Below the pieces are notes generated by a model. The model was given only the letters and a program-made list of their open reading frames with translations, was not told the origin of the DNA and did not search any database. Shown in pieces: positions 48,101 through 62,796 of a DNA stretch of 64,000 bases; the first letter of the stretch is position 1, and every line of letters begins with the position of its first letter. This stretch comes from Asaia sp. W19 (GTDB taxonomy: Bacteria; Pseudomonadota; Alphaproteobacteria; Acetobacterales; Acetobacteraceae), in assembly GCF_003994335.1 (NCBI RefSeq), contig NZ_PNQZ01000064.1, positions 19,265-83,264 on the forward strand. Direction: 5' to 3'. The translations under genes were made by a program, and so were the position numbers.

Positions 48101-49212
48101 CCCGTCCAATCGTGATCGCTGCAGGGGGAACGGGTGGCCATTTCTTCCCGGCAGAAGCCCTTGCGACCGAACTCGCCGCGCGCGGTCATGAACTGGTGCT
48201 CATGACCGACAAACGGGCAGGCAAACGCACCAGCGGCATCTTCAAGGACCGGCCACAATATGTGCTCGAGGGCACCGGTGTGGCGGGAAAGGGCATCACG
48301 ACCAAGCTGCGCGGTATGACTGCGCTCCTGCGCGGCGCCTGGGCCGCACGGGCACTGCATCGTCAAATCAACCCGGTCGCCGTGATCGGTTTCGGCGGGT
48401 ACCCCTCGGTGCCGCCCATTCTTGGCAGCCGCTTCCTGCCTGACTCCAGACGCCCGCTCGTGATCCTACACGAAGGCAACGCGGTTCTGGGTCAGGCCAA
48501 TGCGCTCCTGGCACGTTTCGCGACATCCATCGCGACCTCCTTTCCCACCGTCGCAAGGTTGCCGCTTGGTCTGCGCGCGGCGCTCACCGGCATGCCGGTG
48601 CGCCCGGAGATCGAGGCCCTGCTGGACACGCCCTACACGCCACCGGGCGACGCGCTCCATCTTCTGGTCTGGGGTGGGTCCCTGGGGGCCCGCGTATTCT
48701 CGACCACCGTGCCTGCGGCGCTGGCGCAGCTACCGCCGGGGTTCAAAGCCAGGCTCCATGTAACCCAGCAGGTGCATAACAAGGATATTCCAGAGGTACA
48801 GGCCGCTTATGACAAGGCGGGCATCGATTGCGTTCTGGCGCCATTCTTCTCCGACGTGGCCTCTCTTCTACAAAAGGCGCATCTCGTCATCGGCCGTGCT
48901 GGCGGCTCCTCAGTGGCGGAACTGACGATTGCGGGAAAGCCGTCGATCCTCGTCCCCTTGCCGATTGCCGCTTCTGATGAGCAGGGGGCAAATGCGTCCC
49001 AACTGGTCGATGAAGGCGGGGCCTGGATGTTCCGCCAGAAGGATTTCACCCCCGATGCCCTTGCCGCGTTCCTGGCCCCGCTGCTGAACGACCCTGAGCG
49101 TCTTGCGGGGGCAGCGGCTGCGGCAAGACGCTTCGCCCATCCGCAGAGCGCCCGCCTGCTGGCCGACCTTGTCGAAGCCCGCATAGTGGATTACCGCTCC
49201 CCCGTTTCCTGA
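48097..49212 (+). CDS. murG: Lipid II synthase MurG (GT28)
   Basis: 371 residues, two Rossmann-like domains. N-terminal [10 protein letters not shown] membrane-facing glycine loop, [19 protein letters not shown], and the UDP-GlcNAc site around [26 protein letters not shown]. It adds GlcNAc to lipid I at the cytoplasmic face. A 50-base gap precedes murC. Confidence 0.96.
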   Translation: MTRPIVIAAGGTGGHFFPAEALATELAARGHELVLMTDKRAGKRTSGIFKDRPQYVLEGTGVAGKGITTKLRGMTALLRGAWAARALHRQINPVAVIGFGGYPSVPPILGSRFLPDSRRPLVILHEGNAVLGQANALLARFATSIATSFPTVARLPLGLRAALTGMPVRPEIEALLDTPYTPPGDALHLLVWGGSLGARVFSTTVPAALAQLPPGFKARLHVTQQVHNKDIPEVQAAYDKAGIDCVLAPFFSDVASLLQKAHLVIGRAGGSSVAELTIAGKPSILVPLPIAASDEQGANASQLVDEGGAWMFRQKDFTPDALAAFLAPLLNDPERLAGAAAAARRFAHPQSARLLADLVEARIVDYRSPVS

Positions 49213-49262
49213 CACGTCACCTCGTCAACCGATCCTTTGCTGTTTCTCTGAAAGCCTGGTCC

Positions 49263-50681
49263 ATGCGCGCACTTCCCCTTTCCATTGGCACCATCCATTT
49301 CGTCGGTATCGGCGGTATTGGCATGTCTGGAATCGCCGAAGTGCTGCATATGCTGGGCTACAAGGTGCAGGGCTCCGATATCAGCGAGAATGCCAACGTC
49401 CTGCGCCTGCGCAAGCTCGGCATCATCGTGGCGATTGGTCATGATGAGGCCAATCTGGGGACGGCGCAGGTCGTTGTGACCTCGACGGCGGTCAAGAAGG
49501 ACAATCCTGAAGTGCTTGCCGCACGGGCTCGGCTGATCCCCGTCGTGCGTCGTGCCGAAATGCTGGCCGAGCTGATGCGTCTGCGCTGGGCCGTGGCCAT
49601 CGGCGGCACCCATGGCAAGACCACTACCACCAGCCTCGTGGCCTGCGTGCTCGAGCAGGCCCGGCTCGATCCCACGGTCATCAACGGTGGCATCATCGAG
49701 GCCTATGGCACAAATACGCGTATGGGCTCGGGCGACTGGATGGTGGTCGAGGCCGATGAGAGCGACGGCTCCTTCCTGCGTCTTCCGGCCGTAATTGCGG
49801 TCGTCACCAATATGGATCCCGAGCATCTGGATCACTGGGGCACGGCCGAGGCCATGCAGGCCGCCTATGATCAGTTCGTGTCCAATATCCCGTTCTACGG
49901 TTTCGCCGTGCTCTGCATCGATCACCCAGCCGTCCAACAGATGATCCCGCGCCTGTCCGATCATCGCGTGGTGACCTATGGCTTCAGCCCTCAGGCCGAT
50001 GTGCGCGCCGACAAGCTGATCACCGACCGTCTGGGCGCGACGTTTGAAGTCGTCATCACGAGCCGCACGCAAAAGACGACGCGCAGGGCCGGGCCGTTCC
50101 GCCTGCCGATGCTCGGGCAGCATAATGTACTCAACGCGCTCGCTGCGATTGCGGTCGCGAGCGAGATGGACATCAATGACGAGACGATCCGCCTGGCTCT
50201 GGCCGGTTTCCGTGGCGTCAAGCGTCGCTTCACGCGCTGTGGCGACTTCAACGGTATCACCGTAATCGACGATTACGGCCATCATCCGGTCGAGATCGCG
50301 GCAGTTCTGCGCGCCGCACGTCAGGCTGGTGCGCGCGACGTGATTGCCGTGGTGCAGCCCCATCGCTATTCGCGCCTCGAGGCCCTGTTCAGCGATTTCT
50401 GCACCTGCATGAACGATGCCGGCACGGTGATCGTGACCGACGTCTACGCTGCGGGTGAGGCTCCGATCGAGGGGATCAGCCGCGACTCCCTCATCGAGGG
50501 ACTGCGTGCGAGCGGTCATCGCTCGGTTGTCCCGCTGCCCGGCCCGGAACATTTGGCCGAGATGATCAATGCCATCGCAAAGCCCGGTGATTTCGTGGTC
50601 TGCCTCGGCGCCGGTACCATTACCAACTGGGCGCAGGCCCTGCCTGGGCAGCTCGCCGCGCTGAATGGCAAGGCATCATGA
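49263..50681 (+). CDS. murC: UDP-N-acetylmuramate:L-alanine ligase
   Basis: 472 residues. N-terminal [19 protein letters not shown] site [10 protein letters not shown] at 114-123, [19 protein letters not shown] and VVQPHRYSR. It adds the first amino acid of the stem peptide. Overlaps murB by 4 bases. Confidence 0.97.
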   Translation: MRALPLSIGTIHFVGIGGIGMSGIAEVLHMLGYKVQGSDISENANVLRLRKLGIIVAIGHDEANLGTAQVVVTSTAVKKDNPEVLAARARLIPVVRRAEMLAELMRLRWAVAIGGTHGKTTTTSLVACVLEQARLDPTVINGGIIEAYGTNTRMGSGDWMVVEADESDGSFLRLPAVIAVVTNMDPEHLDHWGTAEAMQAAYDQFVSNIPFYGFAVLCIDHPAVQQMIPRLSDHRVVTYGFSPQADVRADKLITDRLGATFEVVITSRTQKTTRRAGPFRLPMLGQHNVLNALAAIAVASEMDINDETIRLALAGFRGVKRRFTRCGDFNGITVIDDYGHHPVEIAAVLRAARQAGARDVIAVVQPHRYSRLEALFSDFCTCMNDAGTVIVTDVYAAGEAPIEGISRDSLIEGLRASGHRSVVPLPGPEHLAEMINAIAKPGDFVVCLGAGTITNWAQALPGQLAALNGKAS

Positions 50682-51649
50682 GCACCGCGCTTCGTGATCT
50701 TACCCCAAGGGGGAGGCTGAGCTTCGATGCGCCGCTCGGCCCACGCGCGTGGTTTCGTACCGGCGGCAATGCCGAGGCCCTCTTTGTCCCCAAGGATGCG
50801 CAGGATCTGGCCGAAACCCTGGCCGCCCTGCCCCCGCATACCCCGGTTACCGTGCTCGGGGCGTGTTCGAATGTCATCATTCGCGATGGCGGGCTGGATG
50901 GACTCGTGGTGCGTCTGGCGGGCGGCTTTGCGGAGATCGTGATCGAACCGGACGGGCTGATCGCCGGGGCTGCGGCGCTCGACATGATGGTGGCCGAGCA
51001 GGCCGCAGGTGCCGGTCTGGCAGGCCTGGAGTTCCTCGCCGGAATTCCGGGGTCGATAGGTGGGGCGGTGGTGATGAATGCCGGGGCCTATGGCTCCGAT
51101 ATGAACGCCGTGCTCGACTGGGCAGAGGTCCTGCTACCGGACGGATCGATCACGAAACTCGATAATCCCGCCCTGGCCTTCACCTATCGCCATGCCGTGC
51201 TGCCTCAGGGGGCCATCGTGCTGCGCGCGCGCCTGAGGGCCCAGCCGGGCGACAAGGCGCAGATCCGCGCCCATATTGCCGGGATCAAGGAGGCACGCGA
51301 AGCCTCGCAGCCCATCAAATCGCGTACAGGCGGCTCGACCTTTCGCAATCCGGACGGGCACAAGGCGTGGCAACTGATCGATGAGGCCGGGTGTCGGGGA
51401 CTCATCCAGGGCGGCGCGCAGGTAAGCGAAAAACACTGCAACTTCCTGCTCAATCTGGGCGAGGCCACGAGCGCGGATCTGGAGACGCTTGGCGATCTCG
51501 TGCGCCAGCGCGTGCTCGACCATAGCGGCATCGCGCTGCACTGGGAGATCAAGCGACTGGGCAGAAAAGCTGGGGAAGTCTTGCACGACAACGCTCAGCA
51601 AAAAGACACACCATCAGTCGCCGAATTGCGCCGGGAGGAAACGCCATGA
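50678..51649 (+). CDS. murB: UDP-N-acetylenolpyruvoylglucosamine reductase
   Basis: 323 residues, type I/II FAD enzyme. PRAWFRTGG near the start, [39 protein letters not shown] with the FAD-contacting loop, [21 protein letters not shown] with the catalytic Ser in GGSTF, and [11 protein letters not shown]. It makes UDP-MurNAc with NADPH. Overlaps ddl by 4 bases. Confidence 0.96.
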   Translation: MSTALRDLTPRGRLSFDAPLGPRAWFRTGGNAEALFVPKDAQDLAETLAALPPHTPVTVLGACSNVIIRDGGLDGLVVRLAGGFAEIVIEPDGLIAGAAALDMMVAEQAAGAGLAGLEFLAGIPGSIGGAVVMNAGAYGSDMNAVLDWAEVLLPDGSITKLDNPALAFTYRHAVLPQGAIVLRARLRAQPGDKAQIRAHIAGIKEAREASQPIKSRTGGSTFRNPDGHKAWQLIDEAGCRGLIQGGAQVSEKHCNFLLNLGEATSADLETLGDLVRQRVLDHSGIALHWEIKRLGRKAGEVLHDNAQQKDTPSVAELRREETP

Positions 51650-52584
51650 GCCTGAAAATTGCCGTCCTGCAGGGAGGAATTTCCAGCGAGCGTCCCGTCA
51701 GCCTGCGTAGCGGCGCGGGCGTGGCGCAGGCTCTTGTCGAGGCCGGTCATGACGTGGTGAGTGTCGATGCCGGTCCCGATCTGGTGGAGACGATCAGGGC
51801 ATTGCGCGCTGCCGCACCCGATGTGGTGTTCAACGCACTCCATGGCCCGCTGGGTGAAGATGGCGCCATTCAGGGCGTGCTGGAATGGTTGGGCCTGCCC
51901 TACACCCATTCCTCCATCCGAGCGTCTGCACTCGCCATGGACAAGGACGCCTCGCGACGGGTCTTCGCCGCTGCCGGGCTGCCCGTGGCAGAAGGGCGTG
52001 TGGTCACCATGGAGGAGCTGGCGGACGCGGATCCGCTCCCCACACCCTATGTCGTGAAACCTGTTGCGGAAGGCTCGTCCTTCGGGGTCGAGATCGTACG
52101 CACCGGCAGTAATCGCCGTCAGACTATCGCCGCAGGCTGGGCCTATGGCCATGAGGCGCTGGTCGAGGAATACATCCCCGGTCGCGAGCTCACCGTCGCG
52201 GTGCTGGGTGATCGCGCCCTGACCGTGACCGATATCGTGGCAGCTTCGCCGACCGGTGATTTCTATGATTTCGATGCCAAATACGCGCCTGGCGGCTCGG
52301 TGCATCATGTTCCGGCGCAGGTCCCTGAGGCGATTTTCGAACAGGCCCTGCGCTGTGCAGAAGCGGCGCACAAGGCGCTTGGATGCTCCGGTGCCTCACG
52401 CTCCGACTTCCGCTATGACGAGGACAACGCCCGCTTGATCCTGCTGGAGGTCAATACGCAGCCCGGCATGACGGCAACCTCACTTTTGCCCGAGCAGGCA
52501 GCCTATTGCGGCATTTCCTACCCCGAGCTCTGCGACTGGCTGGTGCGTGACGCCCTGACGACACGCGGTAAACGCCCTGCATGA
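51646..52584 (+). CDS. ddl: D-alanine:D-alanine ligase
   Basis: 312 residues, ATP-grasp fold. N-terminal VLQGGISSERPVSLRSG, NALHGPLGEDGAIQGVLEWL, YTHSSIRASALAMDKD, VKPVAEGSSFGV, and the metal-binding LLEVNTQPGMTATSLLPEQA. It supplies the dipeptide used by MurF. Overlaps ftsQ by 4 bases. Confidence 0.96.
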   Translation: MSLKIAVLQGGISSERPVSLRSGAGVAQALVEAGHDVVSVDAGPDLVETIRALRAAAPDVVFNALHGPLGEDGAIQGVLEWLGLPYTHSSIRASALAMDKDASRRVFAAAGLPVAEGRVVTMEELADADPLPTPYVVKPVAEGSSFGVEIVRTGSNRRQTIAAGWAYGHEALVEEYIPGRELTVAVLGDRALTVTDIVAASPTGDFYDFDAKYAPGGSVHHVPAQVPEAIFEQALRCAEAAHKALGCSGASRSDFRYDEDNARLILLEVNTQPGMTATSLLPEQAAYCGISYPELCDWLVRDALTTRGKRPA

Positions 52585-53762
52585 AAAACAGACGGCCAGA
52601 CGCGCCTTATCGCGGCCCGGTGCAGCAGGACAGGCCTGCCCGTCTCGCGCTGTTCATGCGCCGGCACAAGCGCGGGCTGCGTCTGTTCGTCGCTTTTCTC
52701 ATCCTGCTCGGGCTGGCGGGATTCGGAATTTCGGCATTGCATCTGTCGAGCTCGGAATCCCGTTTCGCACCTTACCGCGCGAAACTGGTCCAGTACCTGC
52801 CATTCCAGATCAAGACCATTCGTGTCGAGGGACGCAATCTCACTCCTGAAGAAGATCTGATGAAGGCGCTCGGCACGTCGGTCGGTCAGCCAATATTCGG
52901 GTTTTCGGTCTCGGCGGCGCGCGACCGGATCGACACTCTGCCCTTTGTCGATCATGCCATGGTGTCGCGCCATATGCCCGATACGGTGATCGTGAGCATT
53001 GTCGAGCGCAGTCCAATTGCCGTCTGGCAGGATCATGGCCATTTCATCCTAATCAACCGCGCAGGAGAGAAAGTTCCTGATCAGGGGCTCGAAGGCAAGA
53101 ACGGTCAGGCCTTCATTCGCCTGCCGCTTGTGGTGGGTGAAGGGGCGAATGTCGCCGCATCGTCCCTTGTAGATGCGATGACGGCCAATCCAGTGGTCAA
53201 GGATTTCGTGGTGGCCGCGGTCCGGATCGGCCAGCGGCGCTGGAATCTAACCCTGCGCGATGGCGCCTCCGTGCTTTTGCCTGAAGGGCAGGAACAGGCA
53301 GCACTGGCCCGCCTGGCGCAGTATCAGGCACAATTCCGTCTGCTGGAACGCCCGGTCGTATCGATCGACATGCGCCTTCCCGACCGCATGGTCATTCATC
53401 AGAACGCACCCGCAGCCGAGAACAGCGACGGCAAGCCTGCCGATGGCACGGCGAACTCGGATACGGCGCCTAAGCCGCCTTCCTCCGCTACCGATGGCGG
53501 GAAGAGCCGCGTCGACTCTCCAGCCAGGAAACCGGTGAGTGGCCGTTCGGAAACCGACAGAGGTGCCGATCAGGGCCGCGGCCCGGCGATGCGACCGATG
53601 AAGGAGCGAACGCCCTCGACTGCGGGTGATGCAGGGAACAACCGGATGATTCCCGCACCGCATCCGACCCAAAGCCCCTCAGCGACCCGTCCGGTTCCGC
53701 CACAGGATGCGGAACGCCCCTTGCCCGCCCCTCAGCCACTCAATGGAGCCCCGGCAGAATGA
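52581..53762 (+). CDS. ftsQ: Cell division protein FtsQ
   Basis: 393 residues. Basic cytoplasmic N-terminus, membrane anchor at about 34-55 (LFVAFLILLGLAGFGISAL), POTRA domain (about 72-145: FQIKTIRVEGRNLTPEEDLMKAL ... MPDTVIVSIVERSPIAVWQD), then the FtsQ beta domain to about 275. The last 115 residues are Pro/Ala/Ser-rich and probably disordered. It bridges early and late division proteins in the periplasm. Overlaps ftsA by 4 bases. Confidence 0.93.
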   Translation: MKNRRPDAPYRGPVQQDRPARLALFMRRHKRGLRLFVAFLILLGLAGFGISALHLSSSESRFAPYRAKLVQYLPFQIKTIRVEGRNLTPEEDLMKALGTSVGQPIFGFSVSAARDRIDTLPFVDHAMVSRHMPDTVIVSIVERSPIAVWQDHGHFILINRAGEKVPDQGLEGKNGQAFIRLPLVVGEGANVAASSLVDAMTANPVVKDFVVAAVRIGQRRWNLTLRDGASVLLPEGQEQAALARLAQYQAQFRLLERPVVSIDMRLPDRMVIHQNAPAAENSDGKPADGTANSDTAPKPPSSATDGGKSRVDSPARKPVSGRSETDRGADQGRGPAMRPMKERTPSTAGDAGNNRMIPAPHPTQSPSATRPVPPQDAERPLPAPQPLNGAPAE

Positions 53763-55159
53763 ACGATCTCGTCACGACCGATCCGGAAGCTCCCCGCAAG
53801 AAGCGCCGTCGCACCGTCCGCAGTCGCGCCCTGCTTCCAGTAAGCACGGGGCGACGCAATCAGGAGCGGTCAGAAGACCATATCCTGGCATTACCCCCGG
53901 CTGATGAGCCCGCTTTGCCGCGGCATTGGCGCGTTGGTGTTTTCGGCGTGCTCGATATCGGCTCGACCAAGATGACCTGCCTGATCGGGCGGGGAGAGGC
54001 CGATGGCACGTTACGCGTTCTCGGCTATGGATGGCGGCGCTCACGCGGGATACGCAACGGCAATATCGTCGATCTCAAGGAGGCCGAACAGGCGATCAGG
54101 GCCACTGTCGGGCAGGCGGAAGACGCGGCCGACCGACGACTGGACAATATCACGGTCAATCTCTCATGCGGTCATCCCGAGAGCCGGCTGTTCAACGCGC
54201 GCATGCCGATCGGCGGCCGTGAAGTCGGAGAAGCCGATATGAGCCGTGTCGTGGCCGAAGGCCAGGCGCGCGCCTACACCGAGGGGCGTACGGTCATCCA
54301 CACCCTGCCCATTGGCTACGCGGTGGACGATACTTACGGCATCGTCGATCCGCGTGGGCAGGTCTGCGAACAGCTCACCGCACGGCTGCATGTCGTCGAC
54401 GCGGCCACGGCCGCCGTTCGTACACTCGATTCCGTGCTGATGCGCTCCGAACTCAAGATGACCAATCTCGTCTCTGCAGCTTTTGCCTCAGGACTCTCGG
54501 TACTCGACGCTGATGAGCGCGAACTTGGTGCAACCGTGGTCGATATGGGCGGGGGTACGACCTCGGTCGCAGTATTCGGCGAGGGAATGCTGCGCCACAC
54601 CGCATTCCTGCCCGTGGGGGGGCTGCATGTCACTCGCGATCTGGCGGGCATGCTCTCGACATCGCTGGATGAAGCCGAGCGCCTGAAGACCAAATACGGC
54701 GCAGCCGAGCTTTCGGCCGAAGACAGCAGCGAACTGATCACGCTTCAGAAAATCGGCGAAGCTGCGGGATCGTTGACCACCGTTTCACGGGCACGGCTCG
54801 TTTCCGCCATTCGTCCGCGCATCGAGGAGACACTCGAACTGGTCCGCGACAGGCTCGACGACGCGGGATTTGGTCGGACCGGGCGCGAGCGTGTGGTCCT
54901 GACCGGGGGGGCGTCTCTGCTCGACGGTGTCGGCCCCATGGCGGCGCGTATTCTGGATCGTCCCGTCAGACTGGGCCGTCCCCTGGGCATTGTCGGCCTG
55001 CCTGAAATCGGGGCCAATTCTGCAGGTTTCTCCACCGCTTCGGGGCTGCTGGCCTGGGCTGCAGGTGCTGATCGCAGCTTCCATGACGCCGATGCCCCCG
55101 AGCCGCGCGCTGGAGGCATGCTAAAGCGCCTCGTGCATTTCATTAGGGGTCGCGCGTGA
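53759..55159 (+). CDS. ftsA: Cell division protein FtsA
   Basis: 466 residues, actin-like ATPase that ties FtsZ to the membrane. It has a basic N-terminal extension of about 58 residues (KKRRRTVRSRALLPVSTGRR) before the phosphate-1 motif VLDIGSTKMTCLIGRG. Further motifs: VVDMGGGTTSVAVF (phosphate 2) and VVLTGGASLLDGV (adenosine). The C-terminal amphipathic anchor GGMLKRLVHFIRGRA is intact. An 83-base gap separates it from ftsZ, enough for an extra promoter. Confidence 0.95.
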   Translation: MNDLVTTDPEAPRKKRRRTVRSRALLPVSTGRRNQERSEDHILALPPADEPALPRHWRVGVFGVLDIGSTKMTCLIGRGEADGTLRVLGYGWRRSRGIRNGNIVDLKEAEQAIRATVGQAEDAADRRLDNITVNLSCGHPESRLFNARMPIGGREVGEADMSRVVAEGQARAYTEGRTVIHTLPIGYAVDDTYGIVDPRGQVCEQLTARLHVVDAATAAVRTLDSVLMRSELKMTNLVSAAFASGLSVLDADERELGATVVDMGGGTTSVAVFGEGMLRHTAFLPVGGLHVTRDLAGMLSTSLDEAERLKTKYGAAELSAEDSSELITLQKIGEAAGSLTTVSRARLVSAIRPRIEETLELVRDRLDDAGFGRTGRERVVLTGGASLLDGVGPMAARILDRPVRLGRPLGIVGLPEIGANSAGFSTASGLLAWAAGADRSFHDADAPEPRAGGMLKRLVHFIRGRA

Positions 55160-55242
55160 GGAAAAAGTAACCTATGTAGTTCATGCTCTACAGTCATTCT
55201 CCTGCCATTCGAGACTGATTTCAGCCCTATTCGGATCACGCC

Positions 55243-56730
55243 ATGACGCTCAATCTCACTGCCCCGCAATACAACTATTCTGATTTTTCTCCCCGTATCA
55301 CCGTCATCGGTGTGGGCGGCGGTGGCATGAATGCCGTCAACAACATGATCGAGATGCAGCTTCAGGGCGTCGAGTTTGTCGTGGCCAATACCGATGCGCA
55401 GGCTCTTGCCGGTTCGCGCGCCGAGCGTCGGGTTCAGCTTGGCCCGCACCTCACCCAGGGTCTCGGTGCAGGCGCAAAGCCCGAAATCGGCAAGGCTGCC
55501 GCCGAGGAAGCCGCCGATGAGATCGCGCGCCACATCGACGGCGCGCATATGGTGTTCGTGACGGCGGGAATGGGCGGTGGCACGGGCACAGGCGCGGCTC
55601 CGGTGATCGCGAGAATGGCACGCGAGCGCAAGATCCTGACCGTGGGCGTCGTCAGCACACCTTTTGGCTTTGAAGGCGGGCGCCGCAAGAAAGCCGCTGA
55701 AGCGGGCATTGCCGAACTTCAGCAATATGTCGATACCCTGATCGTCATCCCCAACCAGAATCTCTTTCGCATGGCCACCATGCATACGACGCTGCGTGAA
55801 GCGTTCAAGATGGCAGACGAAGTGCTCTATATGGGCGTCCGTGGCGTGACCGATCTGATGATGGCCCCCGGCCTGGTCAACCTCGACTTCGCCGATATCC
55901 GCACCGTCATGGCGGAAATGGGCAAGGCCATGATGGGAACGGGCGAAACGGAAGGCGAGGATCGAGCGCTTGAAGCCGCGAATCGCGCAATCTCCAACCC
56001 GCTGCTCGAAGACTCCTCGATGTCCGGCGCGCGTGGCCTGTTGATCAACATCACCGGCGGCGACGACATGACGCTGTATGAAGTCGATCAGGCCGTCGAG
56101 CGCATCCGCCAGGAAGTGTCGGATGATGCCATCGTGATCTGGGGCTCGGCCATCGATCCATCGCTCAATGGGCGGATGCGCGTATCGGTTGTCGCAACCG
56201 GTATCGATGGCAGCCGTGTGCCTGAGCCTGAAATCGTCGAGACCCATGCCGAGACATCTGAGCCAGCGCCCGTCGCCCCGGACGGTGCCGAGGTGACTCA
56301 GGGCAGCGGCTCTCAGCCCCCGTTCCAGCCCGCCTCGACCTACGCCTCGGTGCCTCGTCAGCAGCCTCACTACACGCTGGATAATCAGGGTGGCGCCTCG
56401 GCGGCTCCGTCGCCGCATACGGTACCGCAGCAGGCTGCGAAACAGCCTCAGCCGCATGCGCCGTCACCGCGCGCGGGCCTCTTTTCGGATCAGGGACAGC
56501 GTCCGGCGCCAGAACCCCAGTCCCAGCCGCGCAGCCTGTTCGGAATCGTGACCGGCGCCCTGCGCGGGCGCCCTGTCTCCTCGACCACGCCGACTCATCA
56601 CGAACCGGCGCGCAATGAACCGACCGTCGTGGAACGTGAGGAGATGCCACGGGTGAGCGCGTCTCATGACGCCGGTGACGAGAACGGCCTTGATATTCCG
56701 GCTTTCCTGCGACGCGAACAGGGACGCTGA
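55243..56730 (+). CDS. ftsZ: Cell division protein FtsZ
   Basis: 495 residues, tubulin-like GTPase that forms the Z ring. [15 protein letters not shown] at 21-35, the tubulin signature GGGTGTG at 111-117, [12 protein letters not shown], and the catalytic T7-loop region [11 protein letters not shown]. The core ends near residue 325; a Pro/Gln-rich linker of about 150 residues follows, and the conserved C-terminal peptide LDIPAFLRR is present for binding FtsA and other partners. Last gene of the classical division cluster. Confidence 0.97.
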   Translation: MTLNLTAPQYNYSDFSPRITVIGVGGGGMNAVNNMIEMQLQGVEFVVANTDAQALAGSRAERRVQLGPHLTQGLGAGAKPEIGKAAAEEAADEIARHIDGAHMVFVTAGMGGGTGTGAAPVIARMARERKILTVGVVSTPFGFEGGRRKKAAEAGIAELQQYVDTLIVIPNQNLFRMATMHTTLREAFKMADEVLYMGVRGVTDLMMAPGLVNLDFADIRTVMAEMGKAMMGTGETEGEDRALEAANRAISNPLLEDSSMSGARGLLINITGGDDMTLYEVDQAVERIRQEVSDDAIVIWGSAIDPSLNGRMRVSVVATGIDGSRVPEPEIVETHAETSEPAPVAPDGAEVTQGSGSQPPFQPASTYASVPRQQPHYTLDNQGGASAAPSPHTVPQQAAKQPQPHAPSPRAGLFSDQGQRPAPEPQSQPRSLFGIVTGALRGRPVSSTTPTHHEPARNEPTVVEREEMPRVSASHDAGDENGLDIPAFLRREQGR

Positions 56731-56748
56731 GGCGGGCGTTACGTCACA

Positions 56749-56781
56749 TCCTGAAACTGAAAATCGACTTCAGTTTCAGGA
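56749..56781. other. Perfect 13-bp hairpin between ftsZ and lpxC
   Basis: TCCTGAAACTGAA (56749-56761) and TTCAGTTTCAGGA (56769-56781) pair perfectly around a 7-base loop, 18 bases past the ftsZ stop. No T run follows, so it is not a canonical intrinsic terminator; it may stabilise the 3' end of the dcw mRNA. Confidence 0.75.
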
Positions 56782-56897
56782 CCTTAGGCCGTAATACTTG
56801 GCAATAAACATTGACTGGTCTGCTCTCCCTCATAGCGGTTACAGCTTTCCGCAGGATCCGGGCTTAAACCGGCCCAAACCAAGGAGAGCCTCTCATC

Positions 56898-57905
56898 ATG
56901 CAGATCACGGCCGAAACACCGTTCAAAGCATCGATCGTGCCTCTCCCGCTCTCCTCTACGCCCTCCTCCTTCTCGATCCTTCCCGGCAACGCGCCACGTA
57001 CCCCGCTTCAGAACACGCTCAAGAAGGCTATCACCTGCGTAGGTATCGGCCTGCACAGCGGTGCACAGGTACGCATGACGCTCAACCCGGCACCGGCAGG
57101 CCACGGCATCGTTTTCGAGCGCGTTGATCTGACCGGCTCAGCGCCTATCGCCGCGCGCTACGACAATGTTGTCTGCACTCGTCTCAGCACGGTCATCGCA
57201 AATTCCGGCACCCCGGAGATCCGCGTTGCCACGATCGAGCATCTTATGGCGGCGCTTCATGCCAATGGCATCGATAACGCCCTTATCGAGATCGACGGCC
57301 CCGAGACTCCCGTTCTGGATGGCTCCGCTGCGGAGTTCGATTTTCTCATCCAGTGCGCTGGCACCCAGATTCTGGAGTTGCCGCGCGCCGTCATTGAAGT
57401 CCTGCGCCCTGTCCATGTCGAGGAAGAGAGCGGTGCTTTCGCCGAGCTGCGCCCGGCCCGTTCCGGCTTTGCTCTCGCCATGTCCATTGACTTCTCGGCG
57501 TCGGTGATCGGCCAGCAACGCCACGCCATGCCACTCAGCCTGGAGCGTTTTCGTCAGGAAGTCGGTTTCTGCCGTACCTTCGTCGAGCGCAAGGAAATCG
57601 AGGCGCTTCAGAAGATGGGGCTCGCTCGGGGTGGATCGTTGCATAACGCGATCGTGGTCGAAGGCGAAACGGTTCTGAATCCCTGCGGGCTGCGTCATCC
57701 CAAGGAATTCGTGCGCCACAAGCTCATGGATGCCGTGGGCGATCTCTATCTGGCCGGGCATACGCTCCAAGCCGGTTTCATGGGCCATAAATCGGGGCAT
57801 ACGCTTAATAACAAGCTGCTGAGAGCCTTGTTTGCCTCCGCCGAGAACTGGCGTTTCGTCGGTAGTGAAGAATCGTCGAGAACGGAATTGCGCGCAACGG
57901 CGTAA
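56898..57905 (+). CDS. lpxC: UDP-3-O-acyl-N-acetylglucosamine deacetylase
   Basis: 335 residues, start supported by AAGGAGAG. Committed step of lipid A synthesis. The family core starts at about residue 42 (LKKAITCVGIGLHSG); a 40-residue Ser/Pro-rich extension precedes it. Zinc and catalytic motifs: IEHLMAALHANGIDN with His115, ETPVLDGSA, RHKLMDAVGDLYLAG and MGHKSGHTLNN. lpxC after ftsZ is the usual proteobacterial order. Confidence 0.95.
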   Translation: MQITAETPFKASIVPLPLSSTPSSFSILPGNAPRTPLQNTLKKAITCVGIGLHSGAQVRMTLNPAPAGHGIVFERVDLTGSAPIAARYDNVVCTRLSTVIANSGTPEIRVATIEHLMAALHANGIDNALIEIDGPETPVLDGSAAEFDFLIQCAGTQILELPRAVIEVLRPVHVEEESGAFAELRPARSGFALAMSIDFSASVIGQQRHAMPLSLERFRQEVGFCRTFVERKEIEALQKMGLARGGSLHNAIVVEGETVLNPCGLRHPKEFVRHKLMDAVGDLYLAGHTLQAGFMGHKSGHTLNNKLLRALFASAENWRFVGSEESSRTELRATA

Positions 57906-57984
57906 GAGAAACGATCTCATGCGCCCAGGTCTTCCGCGAATGGTCAGGCGTGATATAAGACCGTTCGTTAGTGGAAGAGTCGGC

Positions 57985-58863
57985 ATGCATCAGAACACAG
58001 AACGTAACGTACCTCCTGCGCGCAAGCGTCAGCGTCTCGCTGCCGCAACAATGGCAAGCAGTTTTCTGCTGCTGAGCGGCTGCTCCCTCTTTTCGAACAA
58101 GGAAGAGGTCAAGGCACCCAAAGTCGCGAGCGCCGAGGCACTGTATAATTACGGTATCGATGCGCTGCATTCGAAGCGTTACACCCTGGCGAGCGGCGAA
58201 TTCGAGCTGCTGCAGCAGAATTATCCTTATTCCGGCTATGTTGGTAATGCCGAGCTGATGGAAGGCTATGCCTATTATCTGCAGGGCGAATATGCGCTCT
58301 CCGTCCAGCAGCTCGAGCGCTATCTGTTGCTGCATCCAACCAGCCCTGACGCCGCCTATGCCTATTATCTGCGCGCACTCTGCTATTACGAGCAGATTGC
58401 CGAGGTCCAGCGTGACCAGCAGGGAACCGTTGAGGCACTGAATGCGCTTGAGGAAGTTGTTACACGCTTCCCTCAAACGGCTTATGCGCGCGATGCCCAG
58501 CTCAAGATCGATCTCTGCCGCGACCATCTGGCAGGCAAGGAAATGCTTGTCGGGCGTTATTATCAGCAACAGCATAATTACGAAGCCGCGCTTGGCCGCT
58601 ACCAGCGCGTGGTGGCGGACTTCCAGACGACCAATCACGTTGCCGAAGCGCTCGAGCGTATCGTCGAAGTCAATCTTGAGCTTGGTCTTGTGGACGAAGC
58701 CCGCAAGGCCGCATCGGTCCTCGGGTATAATTACCCGAACAGCCAGTGGTATCGTTACAGCTACAATATGCTGCGCAACCGCAACCTGCTCGCCGATCAC
58801 AGTGTGGTTCCCGGCTCCACGCAGCGTGGCTTCTTCGGCCGCATGTGGCACTCGGTCTTCTGA
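57985..58863 (+). CDS. bamD: Outer membrane assembly lipoprotein BamD
   Basis: 292 residues from the ATG at 57985, with GGAAGAG upstream; the open frame further left overlaps lpxC and is discarded. Signal sequence with lipobox LLLSGC (Cys33), then tandem TPR-like repeats (YNYGIDALHSKRYTLASGEFELL, YYLQGEYALSVQQLERYLLLHP, YAYYLRALCYYEQI) over about 55-260. BamD is the essential lipoprotein that recruits substrates to BamA. The conserved lpxC-bamD-recN-ligA neighbourhood confirms the assignment. Confidence 0.94.
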   Translation: MHQNTERNVPPARKRQRLAAATMASSFLLLSGCSLFSNKEEVKAPKVASAEALYNYGIDALHSKRYTLASGEFELLQQNYPYSGYVGNAELMEGYAYYLQGEYALSVQQLERYLLLHPTSPDAAYAYYLRALCYYEQIAEVQRDQQGTVEALNALEEVVTRFPQTAYARDAQLKIDLCRDHLAGKEMLVGRYYQQQHNYEAALGRYQRVVADFQTTNHVAEALERIVEVNLELGLVDEARKAASVLGYNYPNSQWYRYSYNMLRNRNLLADHSVVPGSTQRGFFGRMWHSVF

Positions 58864-58941
58864 TCCCGCCGAGACTGTTGCGCCGCTATGGTCTCTGCCC
58901 GGCTGCGCGATTTCCACGCTGAATAATCGGGACCCCCTTCC

Positions 58942-62711
<3,770 letters not shown>

Positions 62712-62796
62712 CGGACGAATACTGGCAAGGGAGGCAGAAAAGGCCTAAATACGGGCTCACGCTATCCTTTGTCCCTGTTTATGAGGAGCCACGCGC

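Noticed and set aside
49191..50552. A 453-residue open frame antisense to murC
   Set aside because: Fully overlapped by the well-supported murC; no recognisable domain.
54745..56457. A 570-residue open frame antisense to ftsA and ftsZ
   Set aside because: It is the mirror of GC-rich coding sequence; no family motif, and it would overlap two certain genes completely.
57832..57984. A longer N-terminus for bamD
   Set aside because: It would overlap lpxC and place a basic 50-residue segment before the lipoprotein signal; the ATG at 57985 has a ribosome site and a proper lipobox.
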